DNA of 64,000 nucleotides from Nostoc sp. GT001. GTDB lineage: Bacteria; Cyanobacteriota; Cyanobacteriia; Cyanobacteriales; Nostocaceae. Both the position numbers and the translations under genes were made by a program. The stretch covers positions 6,146,981-6,210,980 of the forward strand of contig NZ_JAUDRJ010000003.1 of the NCBI RefSeq assembly GCF_030382115.1, in the 5' to 3' direction. Shown piece by piece: positions 43,519 to 51,590 of this stretch (positions within the stretch are counted from its first letter, which is position 1; the number at the start of each line of letters is the position of its first letter). Below the pieces are notes generated by a model that worked only from the letters and a program-made list of their open reading frames with translations, searched no databases and was not told where the DNA came from.

Positions 43519-43689
43519 CTACTCGCGGTCTTCTCGATCTTGGGGTTTGGGTTTTTGTCGCCGTTGTTCGATCTGCTCGTCGATAGTTTCTCTCATTTTG
43601 CGATCGGCAGCGTCCATCGCAGAATACTTAAAGCGGTTGACTATACCACTGAACAAGTTGCCAAAAAATCTTTCAATTTCTTGCAGAAT
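43519..43689 (-). CDS. Small charged protein with apparent non-AUG start
   Basis: This gene of 55 or 56 residues reads LQEIERFFGNLFSGIVNRFK, then YSAMDAADRKMRETIDEQIEQ, and a charged tail RRQKPKPQDREDRE. The clean amphipathic helix and good composition suggest a real protein. The frame is open further upstream without any ATG, GTG or TTG. GAGG on the minus strand (43696-43699) is six bases before an ATT (43689) and nine before a CTG (43686), so one of these rare codons may be the start. It lies upstream of rpsB. No homologue known to me. Confidence 0.5.
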   Translation of the reverse strand: MLQEIERFFGNLFSGIVNRFKYSAMDAADRKMRETIDEQIEQRRQKPKPQDREDRE

Positions 43690-44150
43690 TTGATACCTCA
43701 GTATTTGAAGGTAAATTCTTGACTCTACATCGGTCTTGGACTTTCTAGTGGAAGTAGGAAATAAAACGCTAACCTGTCCTTGAAGTATCTATTAGTCTCT
43801 TAGCGTCTCTGGGTGCTTAAAAAGCTGGCGGTTTATTTATCCTTTGATTCAGTTTTGCTTGCAAATGACTGTATAAAACAGTCTGATCAATTAAATCAGT
43901 ATTGTTGAGACTTACTAGTTTGAAACGCGCTAGAGATTTATCTATTGTATTCTCTCTAAGGTAATAAATATAGCAAAGATGCAGGTAACAAATTGTTTAC
44001 TTGGCATTGGGTTGAGATATAACCAAAAACCTGGAAGATGATCTGGAAAGGCTTGATTTTCTGTTGTGAAAAATTCAGATATAGCAAGTTTTCAAACCCA
44101 GAGAGGATCAAGTTTTTCAAACCGTCTTGCAGAAAACTACACATAAAGTT
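43690..44150. other. Intergenic region without a recognisable gene
   Basis: AT-rich sequence between the small gene and the AraC-type regulator. An open frame at 43956-44144 (minus) lacks a ribosome site and protein-like composition. No clear dyad or repeat with known function was found. Confidence 0.4.
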
Positions 44151-45065
44151 TTATGTATGGTCTAAAATACTACTCATTTCTTGCTGATATCGCTTGGGAG
44201 TTGTGCGTAGCATTCGTTGAAACACAGATGTCATGTGACTTTGGTTGCCAAATCCCGCTTCTGCGGCTACCTGTGCTAGCGATCGCTTTTGGTTTTGTAA
44301 GAGTTTTTGGGCAAGTTCCAGCCGACACCGGAGGACATATTGATAAGGCGATAGTCCAGTTGTGACTTTAAATGCTCGTGCGAAATGGTAGGGACTAAAT
44401 CCTACCGTAGCAGCAATCTGGTTCAGGTTAAGTTCCTCGGATAGATGTGCTCTGATGTATTCCAAGGCAGACTTTAACAAATTTGGGTCTAAAAACTCTG
44501 GTGGACGTTTGAGCCGTCCAGATAGATTTGAACGTCGGTGAATAATCTGTGCTAACACCGCCGTTGCAACCGATTCTAAGTAAAATGCACCACCAATTTG
44601 TCCATTATCAAAAAATTCTTGCATAGCGATCGCAGCACTCAAGCCCCAATGAGTTTTGGGAATTTGCCCTGGCTGTAATTCAATTTTCTGTCCCTCTGCT
44701 TCCACTTTGACTATCCGCTCTAGAAAAGATTGGGAATATCCAAACACCACAAAACAAGAAGCATCTTCCACCGAACTATAAGTACTGCCTTGAGGCACAA
44801 TATCAAAACCTCCTGGTAGCGCTTGGTAAGGTTGCAGTCGATCAGCATTGAAGGCAGCAATCCCACGAGTTTCCCCAAAACTTGTTACCACAAGGTTAAG
44901 TGGTGAGCGAATATTGACTTCTAAATGTCCTGGCGGAATAATTGCTACCATCAACTCTGGTGTTTCTAGCCAGTGTCCCCACTGCGGTAGAGCTTCTAGT
45001 GGGGGCTGATCAAGAGGAATTTTACATTCTGGGGGATTGAACAAAAACTCTTTTAGCAGATTCAT
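44151..45065 (-). CDS. AraC family transcriptional regulator
   Basis: The C-terminal 100 residues are a classic AraC DNA-binding domain with two helix-turn-helix units: LNLNQIAATVGFSPYHFARAFKVTTGLSPYQYVL and RSLAQVAAEAGFGNQSHMTSVFQRMLRTTPKRYQ. The N-terminal 190 residues are a cupin-like sensor with no recognisable ligand. The frame opens at a TTG (45077); ATG at 45065 is preferred. The MAPEG gene is divergent about 290 bases away, so the regulator may control it. A one-component activator by family; the inducer is unknown. Confidence 0.87.
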   Translation of the reverse strand: MNLLKEFLFNPPECKIPLDQPPLEALPQWGHWLETPELMVAIIPPGHLEVNIRSPLNLVVTSFGETRGIAAFNADRLQPYQALPGGFDIVPQGSTYSSVEDASCFVVFGYSQSFLERIVKVEAEGQKIELQPGQIPKTHWGLSAAIAMQEFFDNGQIGGAFYLESVATAVLAQIIHRRSNLSGRLKRPPEFLDPNLLKSALEYIRAHLSEELNLNQIAATVGFSPYHFARAFKVTTGLSPYQYVLRCRLELAQKLLQNQKRSLAQVAAEAGFGNQSHMTSVFQRMLRTTPKRYQQEMSSILDHT

Positions 45066-45352
45066 GGGCAGAGGCAATCAAGTATTAACAGCAATTTGAA
45101 GAAGAATGCAAAATCCAGAATTAATTTGGTGGGGGACTTAAACCCCTTTATTCATAAGCCACTCACACAGAATTAAATTCTGTTAGCGGTAGCGGGGCGT
45201 TTAGCCCATTCTGGCTCCTGAATTCTGTTTGTTAAATACTTCAACCTGATTGTCTCAAAAAGTAGATTTCGATATTCCGCAAGAATTGAAAAGACAGTAA
45301 CAATTGCAGGCAAGTATTTTCAAAGTTATGATTTCGATTCGAGTGATTGTCA
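45066..45352. promoter_or_regulatory. Divergent promoter region of the AraC regulator and MAPEG genes
   Basis: This 287-base spacer holds promoters for both directions and probably the AraC-type binding sites. Two 12-base blocks ending in GAATT (about 45167 and 45220) bracket the GCGGTAGCGGGGCGTTTAGCC module also found near 42340. No clear direct-repeat operator could be chosen. Confidence 0.4.
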
Positions 45353-45859
45353 ATGCCTGTTCTGATTCCTATTTCAACCTTCTTTATCGGCTGTCATGGG
45401 CTACTTGCTCTAGGTTTATCCTATCGAGTGGCAATGGAACGCACCCGTACTCGGATTTGGCATGGTGCATCTTTATCTGAGGTTGCCTCACAGCCCAATT
45501 ACTTAGATCATCCGAATACTTGGGCAGAGTTTGTGGAAAAAATAACACAACAATCTATTGTCACGAAAAACATGGAAGATGGGGTGTTACAGCGTACTAT
45601 CCGAGCGCATGGGAACTTTACAGAATACGTACCCCTTAGCCTCATGTTCCTAATTGCCCTAGAGTGGATGCAAGCTCTTAACGGACTGTTGTGGATGCTA
45701 GGTACTCTATTGACAGTAGCTCGGATTGCCCATGCCTGGGGATTAATACAGACTTATGGCCCATCACCGGGCAGGGCGATCGGTTTTTTCGGAACTTGGC
45801 TAGTTTATATCGTCGGCAGTCTGGCTTGTCTTTACTACAGCGTGCAGCAATTTTTATAG
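45353..45859 (+). CDS. MAPEG family membrane protein
   Basis: A 168-residue protein with four membrane segments in the pattern of the MAPEG superfamily (microsomal glutathione transferase and related). The signature RTIRAHGNFTEYVPLSLMFLIALE sits between segments one and two, and the last segments contain GTLLTVARIAHAWG. Bacterial members conjugate glutathione to hydrophobic compounds or reduce lipid peroxides, at the membrane. The frame can begin with a TTG at 45347, but the ATG at 45353 is preferred. It is divergent from an AraC-type regulator and followed by a DUF4336 gene 30 bases on, so a stress-response operon is plausible. Confidence 0.82.
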   Translation: MPVLIPISTFFIGCHGLLALGLSYRVAMERTRTRIWHGASLSEVASQPNYLDHPNTWAEFVEKITQQSIVTKNMEDGVLQRTIRAHGNFTEYVPLSLMFLIALEWMQALNGLLWMLGTLLTVARIAHAWGLIQTYGPSPGRAIGFFGTWLVYIVGSLACLYYSVQQFL

Positions 45860-45889
45860 TCCAGCGACGGTTCTAACTCAAAAATTATA

Positions 45890-46600
45890 ATGCTTAAAGC
45901 AATTGATACTGACCTTTGGGTTGCTGAACAACCCCTAAAATATTTTGGCTTGGAAGTAGGGACGAGGATGACTGTGATTCGTCTAACCAGTGGTAAATTA
46001 ATGGTGATCTCACCTATTGGTATAGATGACGCAACTATCAATGAGCTAAATCAATTGGGAGAAGTTATTTACATCGTCGCCCCCAACTTGTATCATCATC
46101 TATTTGTTGCTGACTTCAAGCTGTGCTATCCTCGTGCCAAACTATGGGTAGTATCTGGTCTAGAGCGGAAACGACCAGATTTGCAAATCGACCAGATTAT
46201 TAGCGATCGCACTATTCACCTGATTGATGGGGTTGAATATTTATTAGTACAAGGCTTTAACACACTGGATACTAGTGGATTTTCACCACTCAATGAATGC
46301 GTCTTTTTTCATGTCAAAAGCCGGACTTTGATTGTCACAGATACAGTTTTCCATTTTGATGATCAATGTTCGCCAAGCACAAGGTTAGTAGCCAAACTTC
46401 TAGGTGGTTACAACCAACTTCGTCCATCGTTATTGGAGAAATTTGCAACTCAGGATAAAGTCAAAGTTAAATGGTCAATTCAACAGCTTCTCACTTGGGA
46501 TTTTGAACGAGTAATCATGGCGCATGGCAGCATAATTGAACAAAATGGTAAATCTCAGTTTAAAGCTGGTTATGAGTGGTTTTTAGAAACTCCTTTGTAG
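45890..46600 (+). CDS. DUF4336 metallo-beta-lactamase-like protein
   Basis: A 236-residue protein with the DUF4336 pattern, a divergent branch of the metallo-beta-lactamase fold. MLKAIDTDLWVAEQPLKYFG opens the protein, YIVAPNLYHHLFVADFKLCYPRAKLW is the region that replaces the HxHxDH metal motif, and the later ligands appear as TDTVFHFD and VIMAHG. Function is unknown; members often lie beside glutathione-related genes. It follows the MAPEG gene closely and is probably co-transcribed with it. Confidence 0.82.
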   Translation: MLKAIDTDLWVAEQPLKYFGLEVGTRMTVIRLTSGKLMVISPIGIDDATINELNQLGEVIYIVAPNLYHHLFVADFKLCYPRAKLWVVSGLERKRPDLQIDQIISDRTIHLIDGVEYLLVQGFNTLDTSGFSPLNECVFFHVKSRTLIVTDTVFHFDDQCSPSTRLVAKLLGGYNQLRPSLLEKFATQDKVKVKWSIQQLLTWDFERVIMAHGSIIEQNGKSQFKAGYEWFLETPL

Positions 46601-46686
46601 TGATACTTTACTCACATAAAATATATAATTCTGTTTTTGAACTTTATACCAAAATAAAATTAGTCTTTTCAAAAAAGCCCCACCCG

Positions 46687-47448
46687 TTACTGAATAGTAT
46701 CGGGGTCTACATTGAGCGATCGCAACCTTGCCTTTAACTGTTCTATCTGCAATTCTGCTTGTTCTGCTCGTTGGCGTTCCTGTTCTGCTCGTTGGCGTTC
46801 TTGTTCTGCTCGTTGGCGTTCTTGTTCTACCAGTTCTTCTGCCTGCTGCCTTGCTAAAACTTCCTGCCCCAAAGCCTCTGCCAGTTCATTAGGGATGAGT
46901 AATTTTTCCCCAGTATCTTCTCGATAAAACCCAATTAGCCTTCCCTCAATCACCAAACGCAGTAGTAATGGTTCACTGCGTCCATCTTCTATAGGTTCGT
47001 AGATTTCTCCCCGCAGACGATAACCACGTAGCTGTTGTTCCACCCACTCGCCTTTAGGATCAAATAGCCAGTATTCCTTGACACCCAACTGCTCATAGAG
47101 GGTCTTTTTGAAGATTTCGTCTTGTCCCTTAGTCCCAAAAGATGTCATTTCAAAAATAACTGTGGGTACTTGACCTTCTTCCCAGATTTTATAGTTGTCC
47201 CGACCGCCAGGTGCAACATCAAAAATCACCATCACATCTGGGGCTACCCGCAACTTAGGAAAGCCCTGTGCATAGTAAAGGAATTGATTTCCTAATACTG
47301 TTGCCTGACGATTTGCCAAATACTGTTTCAGGACTTCTAAGGTAGTTAGTAAGGCATAAAGGTGGTCGTAGGTTTCTGCCACTGGTTGACCATCAGCACT
47401 GGGGTAAAATATTTCTGATTCGACACTAACAGGTAAAGTAGCCGTCAT
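46687..47448 (-). CDS. Uma2 family restriction-endonuclease-like protein
   Basis: A DUF820/Uma2 protein with a PD-(D/E)XK-like core: VAPDVMVIFDV with Asp, VIFEMTSFGTKGQDEIFKKTLYEQLGVKEYWLFDPKG with the catalytic E-x-T/K pattern. Cyanobacteria carry many copies, and their role is not known. The C-terminus has a heptad-repeat coiled coil, EQERQRAEQERQRAEQ, encoded by three near-identical 21-base units (about 46762-46829). Its length (253) is longer than the basic 190-residue family because of that coil. Cytoplasmic, stand-alone gene. Confidence 0.86.
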   Translation of the reverse strand: MTATLPVSVESEIFYPSADGQPVAETYDHLYALLTTLEVLKQYLANRQATVLGNQFLYYAQGFPKLRVAPDVMVIFDVAPGGRDNYKIWEEGQVPTVIFEMTSFGTKGQDEIFKKTLYEQLGVKEYWLFDPKGEWVEQQLRGYRLRGEIYEPIEDGRSEPLLLRLVIEGRLIGFYREDTGEKLLIPNELAEALGQEVLARQQAEELVEQERQRAEQERQRAEQERQRAEQAELQIEQLKARLRSLNVDPDTIQ

Positions 47449-47498
47449 GGTTGTAAAATCAGCGCTACAAAATTATTGTAGAACAACTCTAGTTCTTC

Positions 47499-48296
47499 CT
47501 AGCTTGAGATGTGCAAGCTTTTCAAAATATAACTAGATAACTCACAAAATCCTTCGCCTTCAGCAGCGCTAGTAATATAAGCAGGGTGATATTTCAACTG
47601 ATTTATATATTCCAGCACGTTTGCCACGCCTATAGAAATAGGAAAATAACGCTGATCAAATAAACTTTCATCATTGGGACTATCGCCAACAGTGACAATT
47701 TGTTCTGATGAGTACTGGGGCAAATATTCGCGCAATACTTGCAACAATCCCACAGCTTTATCTTGTCCTTGGGGTTTAATGTGACACTGCACATTGCTAT
47801 AGGTAAATCCCCAACCCATATGTTGACAAAGACTATCTAGGGTTTGTAGTTCATCTTGAAGCAAACCAGCTACATCAAAAGTCCAGTCGGTGATGCGAAA
47901 GCGATTATCAGCAGATTCTTGGATTTGGGGAAATTTAGTTCGTAAATTCTCAAAAGTTGTAGCTAACTGCTGGCGATGTTTAACTAAATCGGGAATGGGT
48001 GTTAAAACTACTGGTTTATGGTTCCCCGGTGGAAAGTACAAACCGCCATTTTCTGCCATTGCACCTGCTACTGGCATCAAGCTACTCAATCCACTTACCC
48101 ACCCAGCCGAACGTCCGGTGACAATTAGCACTTTAATGTCAGCTGCGGCTAAATCCTCTAAAGCTTGCAGCAGTGCGGGAGTAAATTTTCCTCGTCTAGT
48201 CAGGGTGCCATCCATATCTGTGGCTATCAGACGAATATTGCTCAGGCAAATAGATGAAACCTCTGATAGGGGAGGGAGGCTCAAATCTCTGGACAT
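47499..48296 (-). CDS. HAD-IIB family hydrolase
   Basis: The protein of 265 residues begins the fold with LIATDMDGTLT (motif I, nucleophile Asp), has IVTGRS as motif II, and VTVGDSPNDESLFDQRYFPISIGVANV as motif IV. The cap between motifs II and III is of the type IIB, as in sucrose-phosphate phosphatase, phosphomannomutase-like and Cof-type enzymes. It dephosphorylates a small sugar phosphate or similar metabolite in the cytoplasm; the substrate is not resolvable. Length and motif spacing are normal. Confidence 0.85.
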   Translation of the reverse strand: MSRDLSLPPLSEVSSICLSNIRLIATDMDGTLTRRGKFTPALLQALEDLAAADIKVLIVTGRSAGWVSGLSSLMPVAGAMAENGGLYFPPGNHKPVVLTPIPDLVKHRQQLATTFENLRTKFPQIQESADNRFRITDWTFDVAGLLQDELQTLDSLCQHMGWGFTYSNVQCHIKPQGQDKAVGLLQVLREYLPQYSSEQIVTVGDSPNDESLFDQRYFPISIGVANVLEYINQLKYHPAYITSAAEGEGFCELSSYILKSLHISS

Positions 48297-48400
48297 ATAC
48301 GGTTTGTAAAAGGCTGTAAAAAATATTAATCATACAGCAAGATGACCCTGAAGATTTGGGCATCCTAAACATCAGGAGTCAAGTTTTTCAGTTTCCCACC

Positions 48401-49225
48401 ATGTCCACTTCAATGTTTCTTGCCCAATCCTCTGGGAAAAAGACTACTAAAAAGGCATCCCAGGAAGTGCCAGCAAGTAATCCTCAAATACCACCATTAC
48501 TGTTGGTAACTTCTGGAGGACTGGCTTTAGTGGTGATTGCTTTGATTGTATATATTAAACTCCAGAAGGATAGGCTGGAGAAAAAACTTAAGTTTGAACA
48601 CTTCCGCGCGCGAGAACTAGAGAAAAAGTTTAAGCTGGCGCTGGAAACAATTCGCAAAATGGAAACTAATCCCGATTTGGTGAACTCACGGGATTTTAAC
48701 CTGGATTATCTGCGGATGCGGATGTCAGAGGAGGTGTTTCACTTTGCAATTCTTAATCAAATAAAGATTCAGATCAAAGAAAAAATTTCTCAAGCTCTGC
48801 GTCCAAGTCAAGCCCAACAAGGATCAGTTGGAATCGCTAATAGTGCTGGACGGCAAGTAGATGAAATTTTTGATGTCGAGTATGAAACTGGTAGTCCAGG
48901 GAATTCTGCTAAACGGGTGCTGTTTCGGATTCAAATCAAGTTAATGAAGTTACCGACGCAAGCAACTTCTGCGACTATTAGTCAAATTATTGATTGTATA
49001 GAAACTTATTTAAGCCCCATAGAAGACGAAGATAGTTGGCAACCAATAATTCAAGGTCGGATTGCTACTATGCATTGGGATCAAAAGGCTAAACCTACGC
49101 CTCTACTTGTGCTGGAACAATCGAATGAAGGGGTGAATGTAACTTTTCGTACCAGTCGCCAACCAAATACTCCAACTCCACCAAAGTCATCTGGAATTAA
49201 AAAATCAGGCTCGGCTAGACAATAA
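48401..49225 (+). CDS. Conserved cyanobacterial membrane-anchored protein
   Basis: A 274-residue protein with a short N-terminus (MSTSMFLAQSSGKKTTKKAS), one membrane segment (LLLVTSGGLALVVIALIVYI) and a long helix (LQKDRLEKKLKFEHFRARELEKKFKLALETIRKME). A globular C-terminal domain follows (VDEIFDVEYETGSPGNSAKRVLFRIQIKLMKLP). I recognise it only as a cyanobacterial protein of unknown function. The frame opens at a TTG at 48356; the ATG at 48401 is preferred. Confidence 0.7.
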   Translation: MSTSMFLAQSSGKKTTKKASQEVPASNPQIPPLLLVTSGGLALVVIALIVYIKLQKDRLEKKLKFEHFRARELEKKFKLALETIRKMETNPDLVNSRDFNLDYLRMRMSEEVFHFAILNQIKIQIKEKISQALRPSQAQQGSVGIANSAGRQVDEIFDVEYETGSPGNSAKRVLFRIQIKLMKLPTQATSATISQIIDCIETYLSPIEDEDSWQPIIQGRIATMHWDQKAKPTPLLVLEQSNEGVNVTFRTSRQPNTPTPPKSSGIKKSGSARQ

Positions 49226-49291
49226 ATTATGGTTGTCATTGGTCATTGGTCATATCAAGTTCAGGTTATTACTTGTAATAAAATCTATCAA

Positions 49292-49366
49292 TGTAGGTTG
49301 GGTTGAACACCAGTGAAACCCAACATAAACAAGGATCAAATGTTGGGTTTTTCAACCCAACCTACA
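49292..49366. repeat. Inverted repeat TGTAGGTTGGGTTGAA
   Basis: TGTAGGTTGGGTTGAA (49292) and TTCAACCCAACCTACA (to 49366) form a 16-base perfect inverted repeat, with an inner pair AACCCAACA and TGTTGGGTT. It is a common dispersed cyanobacterial repeat, placed between convergent genes where it could act as a bidirectional terminator. Confidence 0.75.
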
Positions 49367-49431
49367 AATATTATAAGTGTTTAAACAGACATGATATTAT
49401 TGGTCATTCACAAAGGACAAATGACTAAAAA

Positions 49432-50142
49432 TCATGACTGAATAACTGTATTGGGGGAATTACGGGTTAAAAGACCATCTTCCATTTCGACAATGCGATC
49501 GGCTATGTCTAAAATCCGGTTGTCGTGTGTCACCAATAAGATAGTAGTTCCCTGATTTTTGGCTAGACTCTGCATTATTTCTACAACATCGCGTCCTGAT
49601 TGTTTGTCTAATGCTGCTGTTGGTTCGTCTGCTAGTACCAAAGGAGGACGGTTCACTAAGGCGCGAGCGATCGCAATTCTTTGTTTTTGTCCACCAGAAA
49701 GATTGTCTGGGTAGTAATCAACTCGTTCTTCTAGACCAACAGACCCCAGCATAGCTTTTGATTTAGCCACTGCTTCTGTTTGAGAAATATTATCGTTCAA
49801 TTCTACTGCCATTTGCACATTTTGCTTGGCTGTCAAGAAACCTAGCAAATTGTGAGCTTGGAAAATATAACCAATGTTGCGTCGCATCTGCACTAATTTG
49901 CTTTGACTGACGCCAATAAGTTCTTCACCTAAAAATTTTAAACTTCCTTCTTGTACAGACCGCAAACCACCAATTAAGCTCAGTAAGGTTGTTTTACCTG
50001 AACCTGATGGCCCGGTCATAATCACAATCTCACCTGGATAAATATCTAGGTTGATATCAAATAATATCTGTTTTCTCAGTGAGCCTTTGCCATAGAAGTG
50101 ATTGAGATTTTTAATGGCGATTACAGGTTCTTTTTCCATCAT
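49432..50142 (-). CDS. devA: DevA-type ABC exporter ATP-binding protein
   Basis: A 236-residue MacB/DevA-like ATPase. Walker A is GPSGSGKTT (44-52), the signature is LSGGQKQRIAIARAL, Walker B is LVLADEPTAALD and the H-loop THDNR. DevA powers the DevBCA exporter that spans the envelope of heterocystous cyanobacteria; the archetype exports heterocyst glycolipids. Last gene of the devBCA-like operon, 126 bases after devC on the same strand. Several paralogous operons exist in such genomes, so the substrate of this one is not certain. Confidence 0.87.
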   Translation of the reverse strand: MMEKEPVIAIKNLNHFYGKGSLRKQILFDINLDIYPGEIVIMTGPSGSGKTTLLSLIGGLRSVQEGSLKFLGEELIGVSQSKLVQMRRNIGYIFQAHNLLGFLTAKQNVQMAVELNDNISQTEAVAKSKAMLGSVGLEERVDYYPDNLSGGQKQRIAIARALVNRPPLVLADEPTAALDKQSGRDVVEIMQSLAKNQGTTILLVTHDNRILDIADRIVEMEDGLLTRNSPNTVIQS

Positions 50143-50267
50143 ATTTTTGTTAGTTATAAATTAGTATTTCCAAAATTTAACTGTAGTGGCTGTCAGAAAT
50201 TAAATTTGCTTAGTTTTTATCATAAGTCAAACTTATTATTAATATCTTTTAATTAATACAATATTAA

Positions 50268-51422
50268 TTAAAAGATATCTGCTGGATCGGCAGAGCGTAA
50301 TTTTCTAACTGCGATCGCACCAGAAATAATACACATTAGCATAGTCAAAATCAATACCATTGTAGCTCGTTCAAAACTCATAAAAACTGGTAAGAGTGTT
50401 GCATTTCTGGCACTATCATACATAAATAAGGCAAAAACTATTCCAGGAAAATAGCCTAAAACTGCTAGTAATAAAGCTTCTTGAAGAATGACCGTCAATA
50501 AATAGTTTTGCGTGTAACCTATCGCCTTGAGAGTAGCGTACTCAGCTAAGTGGTCTGCGACTTCTGTATAAAGAATTTGATAAACAATCACAGTCCCCAC
50601 AATGAAACCCATGACAGTCCCTAATGTGAAAATAAAGCCAATAGCTGTACTATTCGCCCAGTAGCTCCGCTCAAAATCAATGAATTCTTGTTTAGTTAAA
50701 ACATTTACTTCATTAGGTAAATACTTTCGTAATTGTTGGGCAACAACATTAGCATCTGCTCCCGGCTTTAATCTAATTAGCCCAATATCAATTAATCCTT
50801 TTTGACGATTACTGAATATTCGGAAAAAGTTGAGATCGCTCGTAATTAAATTACCATCTGCACCAAATGATGCACCTAATGTAAAGAGTCCTCCTACTTT
50901 AATTCGCCGCCTTCGTACTTCTGCTGTTACAGGCTTTCCTTGATCATAATTAGTAGCGATCGGCCCATACTCTACTCTAGAAGAACGGTCAAATAGAACG
51001 ACATCAGGTAGTTTAAGTTTATCTAAATTTTCCTGAACTCCAGGTAAGTTAACTAGGTTAGTTTCTGGGTTCATTCCAAAAATTAGGATACTCCGAGGAC
51101 GACCTGTAACAGGATTTTTCCAAATTGTAAAGTCCAAATAGATCGGATGTACTGATTGAACTGCGGGTAATTCTAAAGCTTTATATAATCGTCGTTGAGA
51201 AAAGCTTCTCATCGCCAATATAGCGTTAGATTGACTATTAATTAAAACAATATCGCCTTGCAAGCTGTTATGGAATCTAACGTTACTATAATACAGAGCA
51301 TCTCGGAAGCCGAGTTGCATAAACATTAAAATATCGGCAAAAGCAATTCCTGCTAAAGCAACAGCCAGACGAGTTTTTTCTCTTGTCAGTTGTAGCCACG
51401 ATAGAGGTATTTTTTGATTCAT
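50268..51422 (-). CDS. devC: DevC-type ABC exporter permease
   Basis: A 384-residue MacB/FtsX-like permease with an N-terminal membrane segment (LAVALAGIAFADILMFMQLGF), a large periplasmic domain (about 50-245) and three C-terminal segments (GFIFTLGTVMGFIVGTVIVYQIL, LLAVLGYFPGIVFALFM, MVLILTMLMCIISGAIAV). That layout is diagnostic for DevC. The start MNQKIPLSWLQLTREKTRL has the amphipathic cytoplasmic helix of the family. With DevB it forms the inner-membrane part of a tripartite efflux pump that also uses a TolC-like outer membrane protein, which is not in this window. Confidence 0.88.
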   Translation of the reverse strand: MNQKIPLSWLQLTREKTRLAVALAGIAFADILMFMQLGFRDALYYSNVRFHNSLQGDIVLINSQSNAILAMRSFSQRRLYKALELPAVQSVHPIYLDFTIWKNPVTGRPRSILIFGMNPETNLVNLPGVQENLDKLKLPDVVLFDRSSRVEYGPIATNYDQGKPVTAEVRRRRIKVGGLFTLGASFGADGNLITSDLNFFRIFSNRQKGLIDIGLIRLKPGADANVVAQQLRKYLPNEVNVLTKQEFIDFERSYWANSTAIGFIFTLGTVMGFIVGTVIVYQILYTEVADHLAEYATLKAIGYTQNYLLTVILQEALLLAVLGYFPGIVFALFMYDSARNATLLPVFMSFERATMVLILTMLMCIISGAIAVRKLRSADPADIF

Positions 51423-51590
51423 TTTATAGGCGTCTCAACAAGAGTAGCAATTTTAGATTTTCAACCCATTATGGTGACACCCGTACAGAATTGATAGAAT
51501 GTTTAAAATTGATTAAACAGACCATTCAAGAATATTTTTAATCCAAAATATCAAATTATGGATTAGGATTACTGCTCACCGACAACTTAA

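Noticed and set aside
43956..44144. 62-codon minus-strand ORF as a gene
   Set aside because: No ribosome site, poor protein-like composition, AT-rich intergenic setting.
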